Both the position numbers and the translations under genes were made by a program. Below, piece after piece: positions 25,104 through 32,604 of a DNA stretch of 62,152 nt; positions within the stretch are counted from its first letter, which is position 1, and the number at the start of each line of letters is the position of its first letter. The notes beneath the pieces are model-generated. The model did no database searches. It had not been told where the DNA came from and saw nothing but the letters and a program-made list of their open reading frames with translations. Source of the stretch: an uncultured Gemmatimonadota bacterium (lineage in GTDB: Bacteria > Gemmatimonadota > Gemmatimonadetes > Gemmatimonadales > Gemmatimonadaceae); contig CAIVZZ010000026.1 in assembly GCA_903910555.1 (NCBI GenBank), positions 1 to 62,152 of the forward strand, written 5' to 3'.

Positions 25104-26435
25104 TCAGTGCGCGGGCTTTTTCTTCGGCGTGTCGGTGGTTTTTTTCGCCGGCGCTTTAACTGCGGCGATTGACGCCTTTCCTTTCGCGCTGCTCTTCACG
25201 GGCGCCTTCGCCTTGTGCGGATAACGCTCGAGCGACGGATTCGGCACGTCGACCGCGAGCCGCAGCGTTGCCCGGCTCGGCACAAGAATGAGCTGACCCG
25301 CGGTGAGGTTGCCGCTTTTCAACCGCGTGGCTTTCGGGTTGTACCAGCCGAGTTGTTTTGCCGAAAGACTGTGTGCGTGACCGATCGACGACATCGACTC
25401 GCCCTTCTTTGTGGTGATGTACTTGCCGGCGGCACGCTCGTCGGGTTCGAGCGCCGCAAAGCGTTCATCGAATCCCGCCGCCGTTCCAACGGGCACGCGC
25501 ACCCAGAGCGAATCATCCGGCGGCGTCATCCCGCGCAGCAGCTGCAGGTTGAGATCGTGAACGTTTTCCGCAGTCGAGCCGGCGGCGTTCGCGATAGCGG
25601 CGAGTGACGTCGCTCCGGCCACACGCACCGTATCGAACGCAAGTTCGGGAACGGAATCGACCTTCACACCATACCGGGCGGGCTCTTTTCCCACGAGCGC
25701 CGCTGCAATGATTTTCGGAACGTAGTCACGCGTTTCGGGACGCAGAAACTTCGTCTCGGCGAGCGAGAAGAAACGATCTTCCCCCTCGACGCCAACGAGA
25801 CGGCCCGCATACCGCACGAGTCCGCGCGACACACGCCCGTCGCCGCCATCGTACGCGGCCGCGGCGAGATACAGCGAGCCGAACTGTTCGCGCAGTCCGG
25901 ATAAAAGACGCACGGCGCCTTCCGTAGATCGCACCGGATCACGGCGTTCGTCCGCCCACCAATCGACGCGGAGCCCGACCCCGCGCGCTGTCCCCGCCAT
26001 GAACTGCCAAATCCCCACGGCGGCAGCTTTGGAGAAGGCGTTGGGGTCGTACCAGCTTTCTATCAAAGCGAGATATGTCATGTCCTCCGGCAACCCGCCC
26101 GCGCGCAACTTCTGGCGGATGAGCGAACCGTACCGCGTCTGACGCTGCAAGCTCTTCTCGAATTCCTCGCGAACTTTCCCGGAGAAGAGTCCAATAAAGT
26201 GCTGCACGCGCTCATGAGTTTCATACGAATGCACGTCGATGTCCCACACCGGGCCGGCAACGAGCGCCGCAACCAGAGCGGTATCGATCGGCACTGAATC
26301 TTTCACGGCCGATTGCGCGCGCAGCGGCGTACCCGACACAACGATGCATGCGGCGAGCGCGATCAACGACGCGACCATCGCGCCGCCGGACCGCACCGAC
26401 CGTCTCGCCTCTGCACTGTTGCGCTCGTCTCGCAT
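25104..26435 (-). CDS. MltD-like lytic transglycosylase with LysM domain
   Basis: 443-aa exported peptidoglycan hydrolase. After a signal segment (MVASLIALAACIVVSGTPLRAQS) comes a transglycosylase SLT domain: LPEDMTYLALIESWYDPNAFS, whose Glu fits the catalytic position, then AAVGIWQFMAGTARGVGL and YLAAAAYDGGDGRVSR. A LysM-like wall-binding segment (YITTKKGESMSSIGHAHSL...LGWYNP, GQLILVPS) follows near residues 340-400, then a Lys/Ala tail. The start at 26435 is preferred; an in-frame one at 26486 would nearly touch the divergent lipoprotein gene. Confidence 0.85.
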   Translation of the reverse strand: MRDERNSAEARRSVRSGGAMVASLIALAACIVVSGTPLRAQSAVKDSVPIDTALVAALVAGPVWDIDVHSYETHERVQHFIGLFSGKVREEFEKSLQRQTRYGSLIRQKLRAGGLPEDMTYLALIESWYDPNAFSKAAAVGIWQFMAGTARGVGLRVDWWADERRDPVRSTEGAVRLLSGLREQFGSLYLAAAAYDGGDGRVSRGLVRYAGRLVGVEGEDRFFSLAETKFLRPETRDYVPKIIAAALVGKEPARYGVKVDSVPELAFDTVRVAGATSLAAIANAAGSTAENVHDLNLQLLRGMTPPDDSLWVRVPVGTAAGFDERFAALEPDERAAGKYITTKKGESMSSIGHAHSLSAKQLGWYNPKATRLKSGNLTAGQLILVPSRATLRLAVDVPNPSLERYPHKAKAPVKSSAKGKASIAAVKAPAKKTTDTPKKKPAH

Positions 26436-26499
26436 TCCGCCTGCCTCCGCTTTCGCGCCCAAACCAACCATTTCAACCACAGTCATCTATATTCGGGAA

Positions 26500-27429
26500 A
26501 TGCGCAGACTCCTGCCACCCCCGGCACTGCTTCTATTTCTGGCGGCCTGTTTCCTGCCTGTCGCCGGCCCCAAGCAACGCCCGCCACTCGTCGCGGCGGT
26601 CTCGGTCGACTCACTGCGCGACCGGATCGTCGCCATGACGGCGAGCCATCCGGGCGCCGACGTCGCGGTCTACTACCACGAACTCACGCGCCCCGAATCT
26701 CTGGCATACAACGCAGACGTGTCCTATCACGCTGCGAGTACGATGAAAGTTCCAGTCATGATCGAATTGTTCAAGCGTGTCGATTCGCGTACACTGTCGC
26801 TCGATCAGACAGTCGTGATCGAAAATAGTTTTTCGTCCCTTGCGGACGGATCGCCCTTCACGTTAGACCGCAACGGCGATTCAGAGGTTTCCCTCTACAC
26901 ACGCATTGGACGTTCGGCCACGCTCAGCGAGCTGAACGAACTCATGATCGCGCACTCCAGTAATTTCGCGACCAACATTCTGCTGAAACTGCTCAACCCG
27001 AAAACCGTCGACGCCACAGCGCATGCACTCGGCGCGCGCCACATGAATGTTCTGCGCGGCGTCGAAGATGACAAAGCGTTCGAGAAGGGGCTCAACAACA
27101 CGACCACCGCGCGCGACCTCGGCGTACTCCTTGCCGGCATCGAACATGGAACGGTGGCGTCGCGCCGGAGCTGCGCCGCGATGAAAGCCGTGCTGCTGCG
27201 ACAGATATTCAACACGGAGATTCCAGCGGGACTCCCGGCTGGCGTGCAGGTCGCGCACAAAACCGGATGGATTTCCGGCACGCTGCACGATGCGGCGATT
27301 GTCTATCCGAAAAACCGGCCGCCCTATGTGCTCGTCGTCCTCACGCGAAACATCGCTCGTGAAAAAGACGCTCAGGAAATGATTGCGAATATCTCGCGCC
27401 AGGTCTACGCCTTCAACGCCTCGCGATAG
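26500..27429 (+). CDS. Class A beta-lactamase-like lipoprotein
   Basis: 309-aa serine hydrolase with lipoprotein signal (LLLFLAAC). The class A catalytic set is recognisable: S80-x-x-K83 (STMK), SSN at 153-155 (the SDN position), E195-x-x-L-N199 (EKGLN, the omega-loop position) and KTG at 254-256. This supports genuine class A architecture rather than a DD-peptidase, though whether it hydrolyses beta-lactams is unknown. It diverges from a lytic transglycosylase with a very short gap, linking both to cell-wall chemistry. The 3' end overlaps the convergent glycosyltransferase gene by 25 bp. Confidence 0.85.
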   Translation: MRRLLPPPALLLFLAACFLPVAGPKQRPPLVAAVSVDSLRDRIVAMTASHPGADVAVYYHELTRPESLAYNADVSYHAASTMKVPVMIELFKRVDSRTLSLDQTVVIENSFSSLADGSPFTLDRNGDSEVSLYTRIGRSATLSELNELMIAHSSNFATNILLKLLNPKTVDATAHALGARHMNVLRGVEDDKAFEKGLNNTTTARDLGVLLAGIEHGTVASRRSCAAMKAVLLRQIFNTEIPAGLPAGVQVAHKTGWISGTLHDAAIVYPKNRPPYVLVVLTRNIAREKDAQEMIANISRQVYAFNASR

Positions 27430-28562
27430 TCGGCAACGAGCCCGTCGAACACGGCGTCCCACGTTCGCGTTGACGCCACCGCAAATGCCGCATCTGCAAT
27501 CCGCGCGCGCAGGGCCGGATCATCCACCAGCTGCTGCACTCGCTCGGCCAGCGCTGATGCATCGTGCGCCGGAAACTGCAGCGCCGTTTCCGTGGTCGCG
27601 AGTTCGGTGGTCGCTCCCCAATCCGGCGCGACCAGCGCGAGATGACTCGACATCGCCTCCAGCACGACATTCCCGAACGTCTCGGTGATCGACGGAAAAA
27701 TAAAAATGTCCGCCGAGGCATAAAACTCCGAGAGTGCGCGCCCGGTGAGTCGCCCCATGAACACCGTTCCCGGAGGCGCCGTCGCGCGGCAGCGCGCTTC
27801 GTCGGGGCCGTGACCGGCGAGCGCGAACGAAACCTTCGTCCCGTTGCGCTCCATCAGACGACGCATCCCCTCGAGCGCCACATGAATTCCCTTCTCCGGT
27901 GCGAGCCGGCCGACATACACAGCGAGCAGACCGTCGTCGGCAACGCCGAGTGATCTGCGCAGCTCTTGCGAGCGGAATTTCGGATGGAATTGCTCTGGAT
28001 CGACACCGCGCGACCAGACACGCGTATTACTGAAACCGTTCGCCGCGAGCTCGCTGCGCACGATCTCGGACGGCGCCCAAGTCGTGCGACCGGCGTTATG
28101 GAACCAGCGCAGATACGGCCAGCCGATCGTATCGAGCGCGGTGAGTTTATAGTGGCGCAGATACGCGGTGAAGTGCGTGTGGTAACTCGAGACGAACGGC
28201 ACGCGTTTCTCTCGCGCACCAAAAAGCCCGCCGAGCCCGACGCCGAACTCGGTCGTCGAGTGAATCAGGTTCGGTTTCCACTTTTCGATGAGATCGAGTG
28301 CTTCGTTGCGCCGCGGTGCGGCCATCTGCAGCTGTGGATAGGCCCAAAAGGGGATGCTCGGCCACCGCTCCACCTGAGGATCACTCGTCGCGTCGGGATC
28401 GCTGACGGTGACGACCTGCACCGCGCCGCCGCGCGCCTCGACGGCTTTCACCAATCGCGCGAGTGTTGGCGCAACGCCGTTGATTTGCGGCGGATATGTG
28501 TCCGAGAAAATCGCGAGCCGCAGCCCGGCCGCGCTCCCCTCCGTCGGGGACATTCCCGTCAC
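27405..28562 (-). CDS. GT4-family glycosyltransferase (MgtA/PimB-like)
   Basis: 385-aa GT-B glycosyltransferase. The N-terminal half has the family opening LAIFSDTYPPQINGVAPTL and HSTTEFGVGL...SYHTHF. The C-terminal half has the donor-binding part (VYVGRLAPEKGIHVALEGM, SITETFGNVVLEAMSSH, with an E-x7-E-like segment). It is last in a three-gene operon with a PAP2 phosphatase (13-bp gap) and an alkaline-phosphatase-like enzyme, a set that suggests glycolipid or polyprenyl-linked glycan synthesis. It is similar to the GT4 at 30338. Confidence 0.9.
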   Translation of the reverse strand: MTGMSPTEGSAAGLRLAIFSDTYPPQINGVAPTLARLVKAVEARGGAVQVVTVSDPDATSDPQVERWPSIPFWAYPQLQMAAPRRNEALDLIEKWKPNLIHSTTEFGVGLGGLFGAREKRVPFVSSYHTHFTAYLRHYKLTALDTIGWPYLRWFHNAGRTTWAPSEIVRSELAANGFSNTRVWSRGVDPEQFHPKFRSQELRRSLGVADDGLLAVYVGRLAPEKGIHVALEGMRRLMERNGTKVSFALAGHGPDEARCRATAPPGTVFMGRLTGRALSEFYASADIFIFPSITETFGNVVLEAMSSHLALVAPDWGATTELATTETALQFPAHDASALAERVQQLVDDPALRARIADAAFAVASTRTWDAVFDGLVADYREALKA

Positions 28563-28575
28563 AGCGCCATCAACG

Positions 28576-29184
28576 CTACCAGAGCGCCCGCACCGCGACG
28601 CCGGTGACGATCGCGATGAGCTGGCCGACCAACACGTCGCCGGGATAATGCGCGCCGAGGCGCACGCGTGACGCGCCGATCAGCAGCGCGATCACCAGCA
28701 GCGGCCACGCCAGCGAGTGGAACGTCGCGGCATGAATGAACGCGACGCTCATTGACGCGGCGGCATGTCCTGACGGAAATGAAAAACGATCGGGGACATT
28801 GACGTGAGCATGATAGTTCACGCGCTCGGTGGGCCGCGTGCGCACGACGAGCCGTTTGATCACCTGTACGCTGAGCAGCGAGATCGTCAGCGTCCACGCC
28901 GCTTGCACCGCCGCGATTTTCAGCTGGCCCTCGGCCGTGAGCAGCGGCACCAGCGCGAACACGACGCTGGCCGATACGCCACCCATGTGCGTGACCGCCG
29001 TCCAAAAAAAGAGCGTGACACGCGATGCCGATTCACCGATGACCCAGCGCAGGTATAGCGCCCGGTCCCGATCATCAAGACGGTGGAGAAACGGGCTTTG
29101 GAGCATACGTTCGAATGTAGCCAAAGGCGGTCGAAACGGGGGTGCGTGAATCGCGGGCACCGACGACGATGTCGTTGTAGTCAT
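28576..29184 (-). CDS. PAP2-superfamily membrane phosphatase
   Basis: 202-aa integral membrane phosphatase with the three PAP2 motifs: KRLVVRTRP, FSFPSGHAAASMS and SRVRLGAHYPGD. Family members remove phosphate from lipid or polyprenyl phosphates at the membrane. The start MTTTTSSSVP at 29184 lies only 5 bp after the stop of the upstream alkaline-phosphatase-like gene. It is the middle gene of the operon ending with a GT4 transferase. Confidence 0.9.
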   Translation of the reverse strand: MTTTTSSSVPAIHAPPFRPPLATFERMLQSPFLHRLDDRDRALYLRWVIGESASRVTLFFWTAVTHMGGVSASVVFALVPLLTAEGQLKIAAVQAAWTLTISLLSVQVIKRLVVRTRPTERVNYHAHVNVPDRFSFPSGHAAASMSVAFIHAATFHSLAWPLLVIALLIGASRVRLGAHYPGDVLVGQLIAIVTGVAVRALW

Positions 29185-29189
29185 ATACC

Positions 29190-30041
29190 TCAAGCCGCCA
29201 TTGGAAGTTTCGCAAACGCCTGCATGAGCGGGCGTCCTACATAGCTCTCGGGGCGCGCGATGCCGAGCGCCCACAGAATCGTCGCCGGAACGTCGGTCAG
29301 GGATACGCCGGCGCCCAGGTCGCATGGCATGATTGCGCCACCTGCGAGCATGATCGGAATCGTGGTGTCGAGCGGATGGGAGCTGTCGTGATGCTTCAGC
29401 GTGCCGCCGCCGCCGCCATGATCCGCGAGCGCGATGACGAGCGTCGTGGGATCATTGAGATCAACCGCGTCCGTGAGCTCGCCGAGCGCATCGTCCATCC
29501 GCGCGGCGGCGATTCCATATTCGGGCGACATCCAACCGTGGTCGTGGCCGGCGCGGTCGGCGTCGAGCCAGTGCAGCATGATCAGGCCGCGCCGCTGCGA
29601 TTCGAGCGTCGACCGTGCGGCCGCGAGCACCTCGCCCGCCTCATTGCCTTGATTCCTGAATTCGCTCAGTCCGAGCATCGTCGAGATCCGCGCCGCAATG
29701 CCGCGCATCAAGAAGGGCACGCGCGGCATGAAGAAGGACGCGGGGAGCGAGTGTTTCGCGAGTTCCTTCGCGATCGGATGCACGGGACCGCGCGGGCGTG
29801 GAATGTGAAAATGTTCGCTTTGGATGCCGTGCCGCTCTGGCGCTGCGCCGGTGAGCAGCGACGCCATGGCGCACGGTGTGATGCTCGGCGTTACGGTTTG
29901 TGCGCGAAATGTGGACGCACCGCGGCGCGCGAGGCTTGCGACGCGATGCAGATGGAAGCGCGAAATAGCGTCCGGGCGGAGCCCGTCGAGTACAACGAGT
30001 ACAACGCGGCGCACCGGGGACGAACGATAGTCAGCGGGCAT
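29190..30041 (-). CDS. Alkaline phosphatase/phosphodiesterase superfamily enzyme
   Basis: 283-aa metal-dependent hydrolase of the nucleotide pyrophosphatase/phosphodiesterase type. Visible are VVLVVLDGLRPDAISR (first metal Asp), TPSITPCAMASLLTG (nucleophilic Thr region), HWLDADRAGHDHG and ALADHGGGGG. The start MPADYRSSPVRR at 30041 is preceded by GAGGAAC; the frame extends upstream only through inverted repeat C. No signal peptide is evident. It is first gene of the operon with PAP2 and GT4, fitting turnover or synthesis of a phospholipid or glycolipid head group. Confidence 0.85.
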   Translation of the reverse strand: MPADYRSSPVRRVVLVVLDGLRPDAISRFHLHRVASLARRGASTFRAQTVTPSITPCAMASLLTGAAPERHGIQSEHFHIPRPRGPVHPIAKELAKHSLPASFFMPRVPFLMRGIAARISTMLGLSEFRNQGNEAGEVLAAARSTLESQRRGLIMLHWLDADRAGHDHGWMSPEYGIAAARMDDALGELTDAVDLNDPTTLVIALADHGGGGGTLKHHDSSHPLDTTIPIMLAGGAIMPCDLGAGVSLTDVPATILWALGIARPESYVGRPLMQAFAKLPMAA

Positions 30042-30151
30042 TGGCGTTCCTCGGAGTCGGAGGAGAGTGAGTGCAGTTCTCACGCCTGAATGACGCATGG
30101 GCCGGTGACGGGCCCAGTACAGTGGGGTCGCGAACAGGTCACGGTTAGCTT

Positions 30152-30276
30152 CGGCGACTGGCGACTGGCGACGGGCGATCTGGTGCATAGCGAGTGGCAC
30201 GGAGTGCGTAGGCAAACGTTGTTCTACGTGCCACTCGCGATTCGCCATGCACCCGATCGCCAGTCGCAAGTCGCCG
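30152..30276. repeat. Long intergenic inverted repeat C
   Basis: Arms of about 50 bp (about 30152-30200 and 30228-30276) are complementary apart from small indels and a few mismatches. The left arm starts CGGCGACTGGCGACTGGCGA and ends in GAGTGGCACG. It occupies the 296-bp gap between the divergent phosphodiesterase and second GT4 genes, so unlike repeats A and B it lies at the 5' ends of genes. Short GCGACTG words recur inside the arms. Confidence 0.85.
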
Positions 30277-30337
30277 TAGTTCAGTCGTGACAGAACCATC
30301 ACCGCATCGTCACGCCGTGTCGCGAAATAGTAGATCC

Positions 30338-31465
30338 ATGCGAGTCCTCTATTGCACGGATACCTACCCGCCGCAGGTGAACGGCGTCTCCGTCGTCACC
30401 GCGATTTCAGTTGCCGGCCTGCGCGAACGTGGATGGGACGTTCACGTGATCGCGCCGCGATATCCGGAGAACGGAAACGGCCACGATGCAGATCCGAACG
30501 TGATCGGACTGCCGAGCGCGTCGCTTCCGCTCTACCCGGACGTGCGGCTCGTCGCGCCGGACTACTTCGCCGTGCGCCGAGCGATCGATCGGCTGCGGCC
30601 CGATATCGTCCACTGCGCGACGGAGTTTCTCGTCGGCCGTCTCGGACAAATAGCCGCATCACGTGCGGGCGTGCCGTTCGTGACGTCGTATCACACGGAT
30701 TTCTCGCGCTACATGACATCGTACGGCGTGCCGTGGCTCGCTCCAACCGTCTCGCGGTATCTCGCGCGCTTTCACAAACGCGCGCGCCGCACGTTCACGC
30801 CGTCGAAGGCATCGCGTGCGGATCTCACCAAGCTCGGCGTGACGGATGTCGAAGTGTGGGGATGCGGCGTCGATGCCGAGCTGTTCAATCCGGCGCGCCG
30901 ATCGCAGGCGCTGCGTGTGAAGCTCGGGATCGACGGCGCCTTCACTTTTCTCTACGTCGGCCGGCTCGCCGCCGAAAAAGGCGTCGACGTTGTGATGGAG
31001 GCGTATCGTCGCGCGGAGGCTCAGCTCCCGCACGGATCCACGCGGCTCGTGATCGCGGGTGCCGGCCCGGAAGAAGAGCGGCTGCGCGCGAGCGCACCGC
31101 CGGGAACTGTTTTTCTCGGATTCCTCGAGCGCGGGTCAGCGCTTCCGACGCTCTACGCCAGCGCTGACGCATTCGCGTTCGCGTCGACGACTGAAACGCT
31201 TGGACTCGTCGTGCTCGAGGCGATGGCATCGGGACTGTCCGTGATCGCTGCTCCCGCTGGCGGTGTTGCGGAGCATCTGCGCGACGGTGAAAACGGGATT
31301 GCGTATCCCGCGAACGATATCGACGCCTGCGCAGCGGCGATGGTGCGTCTGGCTTCAGACGGCCCGCTCTCCGTACGGCTCCGCACCGGCGCGCGGCGCA
31401 CCGCGGAGGCGCTTGCCTGGTCCGCCGAGCTCGACCGCCTCGACGCGAGCTACCGGCGGCTGTAG
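30338..31465 (+). CDS. GT4-family glycosyltransferase (second copy)
   Basis: 375-aa GT-B glycosyltransferase opening with MRVLYCTDTYPPQVNGVSVV and containing HCATEFLVGRL, SYHTDFSRYM, LYVGRLAAEKGVDVVMEAY and STTETLGLVVLEAMASGL. It shares overall design and many motifs with the GT4 at 27405-28562; the two flank the phosphatase genes and inverted repeat C. The start at 30338 is chosen because the family-specific strand begins there; the frame is open from 30287. Confidence 0.9.
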   Translation: MRVLYCTDTYPPQVNGVSVVTAISVAGLRERGWDVHVIAPRYPENGNGHDADPNVIGLPSASLPLYPDVRLVAPDYFAVRRAIDRLRPDIVHCATEFLVGRLGQIAASRAGVPFVTSYHTDFSRYMTSYGVPWLAPTVSRYLARFHKRARRTFTPSKASRADLTKLGVTDVEVWGCGVDAELFNPARRSQALRVKLGIDGAFTFLYVGRLAAEKGVDVVMEAYRRAEAQLPHGSTRLVIAGAGPEEERLRASAPPGTVFLGFLERGSALPTLYASADAFAFASTTETLGLVVLEAMASGLSVIAAPAGGVAEHLRDGENGIAYPANDIDACAAAMVRLASDGPLSVRLRTGARRTAEALAWSAELDRLDASYRRL

Positions 31466-31597
31466 CTCCGCCTCGACTTGATTTGGGGTGGGTTCTTGCG
31501 CCGCACCGCGACTGAAACACAGAGTTAGTGCGTGCGTAGTGCGCAGGAAGCGCTTGAACTGCAGTTCGAAGCCCCCCCCATACACCTCGAGGAAGAG

Positions 31598-32335
31598 ATG
31601 ACGGAACCATCCGCCGCCGTACCGACGTCACCGGACAATGCGAGCATGGCCGAGGACTTCGTCGACATTTTCGTGGCACCGGCGAAAGTTTTCGCGCGGC
31701 GTGCGAAAGCGAGCCCGATGATGCCATACCTGATCGTATGCGTTCTGTTGATCGTGCTGTTTTTCGCGTCGAAGAATGTGCTCTCACCGATTTTTGATGC
31801 GCAGATGGCGAAAGGAATGGCCGCCTCGATGAAGGCCAATCCGCAGCTCACGCCGGAAATGATCGAGAAGACGAAGCCGATCACAAACGTCATCATTAAC
31901 GTCGGCGGCGTCGTCGGTCCGCCGATCCTGCTGCTGATCCTCGCGCTGATCACCTGGGTCATCGGACGCTTCTTCATGAGCGGCCCGCTCACGTTCGGCA
32001 CGGCGCTGCTGATTACCTCGTACGCATGCATTCCACGCGTGGTATCGAGTGTGCTCGGCCTGGTTCAAGGGCTGGTGCTCGACGTCAGCAAGATGACGTC
32101 GCCGTATCAGCTCTCGCTCAGTCCGGCACGATTCTTTGAACCGACCGCCATGTCAGATGGCATGTACGCAATCCTGGGGTCGCTCGATTTATTCACGATT
32201 TGGGGGACAGCGCTGATCGTCATTGGGCTGATTCACGCGGGGAAGCTCGAGAAGTCGAAGGCGATTACTACGGGTGTGATCATGTTTGTGGTTGGGTGCA
32301 TTCCGGCGCTTTGGATGCTTGCGAAAGGGAGCTGA
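31598..32335 (+). CDS. Yip1-like integral membrane protein
   Basis: 245-aa protein with about five membrane helices (YLIVCVLLIVLFFAS, PILLLILALITWVIGRFFM, FGTALLITSYACIPRVVSSVLGL, FTIWGTALIVIGLIHA, TTGVIMFVVGCIPALWML), the pattern of bacterial YIP1 proteins. The start MTEPSAAVPT at 31598 follows a strong GAGGAAGAG; the in-frame one at 31532 lacks this. Role unknown. It is followed by inverted repeat D. Confidence 0.8.
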   Translation: MTEPSAAVPTSPDNASMAEDFVDIFVAPAKVFARRAKASPMMPYLIVCVLLIVLFFASKNVLSPIFDAQMAKGMAASMKANPQLTPEMIEKTKPITNVIINVGGVVGPPILLLILALITWVIGRFFMSGPLTFGTALLITSYACIPRVVSSVLGLVQGLVLDVSKMTSPYQLSLSPARFFEPTAMSDGMYAILGSLDLFTIWGTALIVIGLIHAGKLEKSKAITTGVIMFVVGCIPALWMLAKGS

Positions 32336-32359
32336 CGGCTCAACCGCGTGACGCAGCAC

Positions 32360-32502
32360 GCAGGAGAGGAAATTGGACGCGGGGTGGAGAGGCCGTAGAC
32401 GCAGGCCGCAGCAGAGGAAATTGGAGACGGGGTGGAGGAGCGAGATTGGAGGTACTCCGATCTCATCCCTCCACCCCGCGTTCAATTTCCTCTCCTGCGG
32501 TC
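32360..32502. repeat. Long intergenic inverted repeat D with an extra direct copy
   Basis: A fold-back at about 32407-32453 and 32454-32500 pairs a 45-48 bp arm starting CCGCAGCAGAGGAAATTGGA with its near-complement. A second direct copy of the arm core (GAGAGGAAATTGGACGCGGG) lies just upstream at about 32362-32391. It sits between two co-directional genes. Confidence 0.85.
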
Positions 32503-32526
32503 CGCGTCCCGCAGGTAAATCCCGCA

Positions 32527-32580
32527 TTCCATCTCGCCCCTCCCCTCTTACTCTCCCACTCAATACTCATCACTTTTCAG
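32527..32580 (+). repeat. Short pyrimidine-rich leader related to copies 1 and 2
   Basis: CT-rich stretch containing CTCTTACTCTCCCACTCAAT and TACTCATCAC, words shared with the tracts at 146-305 and 8204-8335. It ends 25 bp before the S9 peptidase ATG, again with the pyrimidine strand as coding strand. Homology is suggestive only, because the stretch is short and low in complexity. Confidence 0.45.
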
Positions 32581-32604
32581 CCATCCCCAATCAGGCCCAC
32601 GATC

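Noticed and set aside
30042-30302. N-terminal extension of the phosphodiesterase through inverted repeat C
   Set aside because: The extension encodes the fold-back arms, has no domain, and the ATG at 30041 has a good ribosome-binding site.
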